From Flavobacteriaceae bacterium UBA5079 (GTDB lineage: Bacteria; Bacteroidota; Bacteroidia; Flavobacteriales; Flavobacteriaceae), in NCBI GenBank assembly GCA_002414705.1, contig DIAL01000074.1, positions 894-17,335 on the forward strand: a stretch of DNA of 16,442 nucleotides. The letters run 5' to 3'. The notes beneath the pieces were generated by a model. That model ran no database searches. It was not told where the DNA came from and worked only from the letters and a program-made list of their open reading frames with translations. Shown here piece after piece: positions 14,964-16,442 of this stretch (the stretch's first letter is position 1; each line of letters opens with the position of its first letter). Made by a program: the position numbers and the translations under genes.

Positions 14964-15332
14964 TTATGTACGTTCTATGATAGTAGACTTATCCAGAATA
15001 TAAATTACAAAAATAATCTTTTTTGGAGATTGAGATACCACCAAAACATGTTTCCCCTTAGATAAATTTTGAAGCGGTAATTTATAATCAAAAGCAAAAG
15101 GATACGTATCTATTTCGCGTTTAAATTCGTCATTAATAGAGTAAATATGACTAATTTTTGAAGGGCTTCTTAATACAAGTGTATCTTTAGTACTATTAAG
15201 CTCGTGCAACAAAGTTCGTGCACTAAAATTGGTGTTTTTTTCTATTTTAGCCATATAGCTCGTTTGCGAAAAGGCAAACTGACTACAAAAAATAAAGGTA
15301 ATTAGGAATATAAGGAAAACGTATGTTTTCAT
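14964..15332 (-). CDS. Small secreted protein, tandem paralogue of the broken gene
   Basis: A 122-aa protein with a clear signal peptide (residues about 1-23, ending FAFSQ). The mature part of about 100 residues is rich in beta-strand patterning ('DTLVLRSPSKISHIYSIND', 'YKLPLQNLSKGKHVLVV', 'KKIIFVIYIL'). It aligns along its length with the frameshifted gene downstream ('KN.NS....LVHNL...DTLLLKS..SPSKI..I'), so the two are tandem duplicates. It ends soon after the last strand and lacks the basic C-terminal tail (YVIQTRDEYRRLNLRP) of the other copy. No known domain was recognised; a periplasmic or surface beta-sandwich is a guess. Intergenic gaps of 124 and 170 bases surround it, without a clear promoter. 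Confidence 0.7.
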   Translation of the reverse strand: MKTYVFLIFLITFIFCSQFAFSQTSYMAKIEKNTNFSARTLLHELNSTKDTLVLRSPSKISHIYSINDEFKREIDTYPFAFDYKLPLQNLSKGKHVLVVSQSPKKIIFVIYILDKSTIIERT

Positions 15333-15502
15333 AAAAATTATTGTGTTTCGTTTATAACCAACACAACAACAATGTATTAATCTCTCGATATAAATCTAAA
15401 CAAACGCCATTAATTAGTTGTAATATTATCTACAAACAGCATAAAAGTCAGATGAAAATAGTTTTTTACCGGATTTCGTAATAAAAACCAACAACTAAAA
15501 AC

Positions 15503-16342
15503 CTATTCTTTTTGAGCAATAACCGTAGGCTTTTGATACTTCTGGAAGGGTTGTTTTAATAATTCTTTTATTTTACCGTTTGCCACTTCATCTGGAAATA
15601 CATCTACTCCATATATAATTTTATCACGATCCAGTTCCATATAGGTTCCAAAGAGTCTGTCCCAAATGGAGAAGATATTCCCATAATTGGAGTCTGTGTA
15701 TGGTAAAACATGATGGTGATGAACTTTATGCATATCAGGCGATACAAACACAAAACTGATAAGTTTATCAACCTGACGTGGCATTTTAATATTAGCGTGT
15801 GTTAGTTGTGTGAATATAACGGAAAGTGATTGATACAAAAACACAATAGCTATAGGTGTTCCCACTATAAAAACACCCAAAATAGTAAAGGAAAACCGAA
15901 CAACACTCTCAATTGGATGATGTCTATTTCCTGTGGTTGTATCCACATGATGATCTGTATGATGCACCAAATGAACCATCCAAAGTGGTTTTGCTTTATG
16001 CTCTACAAAATGTGCTAAATAGGCTCCGAAAAAGTCCAATAAAAGCACGCCTAAAAGTGCATATAATCCCAATGGCATGTCTGGCAACCAATTAATAATA
16101 CCAAAATTATTTTCCGTTACCCATTGCGTTGATAACACTAAAACAAATGCCAATCCAAAATTTATGATGATGGTTGTCAGCGTAAAAAACAAATTTGGCC
16201 ATGCGTGTTTCCACTTTTTATAACTGAATTTAAATAACGGCAATGCACCTTCTAAAAACCAAAAAAACATAATACCACCAACCAGTAAAATACTTCTGTG
16301 TAATGTAGGAATGGTTTCAAAATAAGAGATAATAGCTTCCAA
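15503..16342 (-). CDS. Sterol desaturase / fatty acid hydroxylase family membrane protein, TTG start
   Basis: A 279-aa integral membrane di-iron enzyme. Membrane segments lie around 18-36, 50-75, 90-112 and 150-178. The histidine boxes are present in the right order: H111-FVE-H115, H124-LV-HH128 with HH131-132, H182 in 'THANIKM', and 'HKVHHHH' (205-211), which bind two irons. Relatives hydroxylate or desaturate sterols, fatty acids or carotenoids; the substrate here is open, and in Flavobacteriaceae hydroxylation of lipids or carotenoids is plausible. The start is TTG at 16342: an in-frame TAA lies just upstream (16357-16355) and the next ATG is residue 25, which would remove most of TM1. A TATCTTTA -7-like box lies shortly upstream. 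It ends 170 bases before the small secreted protein. Confidence 0.9.
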   Translation of the reverse strand: MEAIISYFETIPTLHRSILLVGGIMFFWFLEGALPLFKFSYKKWKHAWPNLFFTLTTIIINFGLAFVLVLSTQWVTENNFGIINWLPDMPLGLYALLGVLLLDFFGAYLAHFVEHKAKPLWMVHLVHHTDHHVDTTTGNRHHPIESVVRFSFTILGVFIVGTPIAIVFLYQSLSVIFTQLTHANIKMPRQVDKLISFVFVSPDMHKVHHHHVLPYTDSNYGNIFSIWDRLFGTYMELDRDKIIYGVDVFPDEVANGKIKELLKQPFQKYQKPTVIAQKE

Positions 16343-16376
16343 ATTCTTTTTTGTTTAAAGATACTAAAAGTTCCTT

Positions 16377-16442
16377 TTAAAATTTAATGCGTTTTTTCAT
16401 GTCTTCCACAATATTATAAGCTGCTGGGCAGATTTCTACATT
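16377..16442 (-). CDS. C-terminal 21 codons of an unidentified gene (cut by window edge)
   Basis: The minus strand is open from the window end down to a TAA at 16379-16377. The translation is NVEICPAAYNIVEDMKKRIK plus F. Codon use looks coding, and the position, 34 bases upstream of the sterol desaturase-like gene on the same strand, fits a gene end. I do not recognise the family from these residues. Confidence 0.55.
   Translation of the reverse strand, partial: NVEICPAAYNIVEDMKKRIKF

Overview
The window is AT-rich and looks like chromosome from a member of the Flavobacteriaceae (Bacteroidota). The evidence is the gene content (DUF2851 protein, PspC-like small protein, HipA-like kinase with DUF3037 partner, NamZ/DUF1343 lipoprotein, FtsX-type permease of LolC/E style), the lack of Shine-Dalgarno sequences, and a promoter of the Bacteroidota -33/-7 (TAnnTTTG) type ahead of the cysteine synthase-like gene. 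There is no rRNA, tRNA, CRISPR array or transposase. The genus cannot be decided from this sequence.

Left part (1-5562), all on the minus strand. In transcription order: DUF2851 protein, a 75-aa PspC-like membrane protein and a two-TM potassium channel with a RCK/TrkA-N domain (gaps of 16 and 2 bases, so very likely one operon). Then, after 96 bases, a sodium:alanine-type (AGCS) symporter, a membrane-anchored helix-hairpin-helix (ComEA-like) protein and the N-terminus of an acyl-CoA dehydrogenase cut by the window edge (gaps of 18 and 21 bases).

Centre (5563-8789). A single 771-codon gene is flanked by two long intergenic stretches. It fuses the large (EutB) and small (EutC) subunits of adenosylcobalamin-dependent ethanolamine ammonia-lyase behind an N-terminal Tat-like lipoprotein signal peptide. 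This is the most unusual object in the window, because this enzyme is normally a cytoplasmic or microcompartment two-polypeptide complex. No eut shell, reactivase or permease gene lies nearby. A 45-codon ORF for a possible one-pass membrane peptide lies divergently upstream.

Right of centre (8790-10510), plus strand: a CIA30-domain protein, then a HipA-like kinase overlapping a DUF3037 gene by 11 bases, a probable two-gene functional unit.

Right part (10525-16442). A cystathionine-beta-synthase-like cysteine synthase (minus) has a recognisable promoter. A REP-like intergenic repeat region separates it from an FtsX-type permease (minus). The permease and the NamZ exo-muramidase lipoprotein gene (plus) start back to back, with start codons TTG and ATG directly abutting, and a perfect 18-bp palindrome sits in the start of namZ, upstream of the permease. 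Then comes a minus-strand group: a secreted-protein gene broken by two opposite frameshifts, its intact shorter tandem paralogue, a sterol desaturase/fatty acid hydroxylase family membrane enzyme starting with TTG, and the last 21 codons of an unidentified gene.
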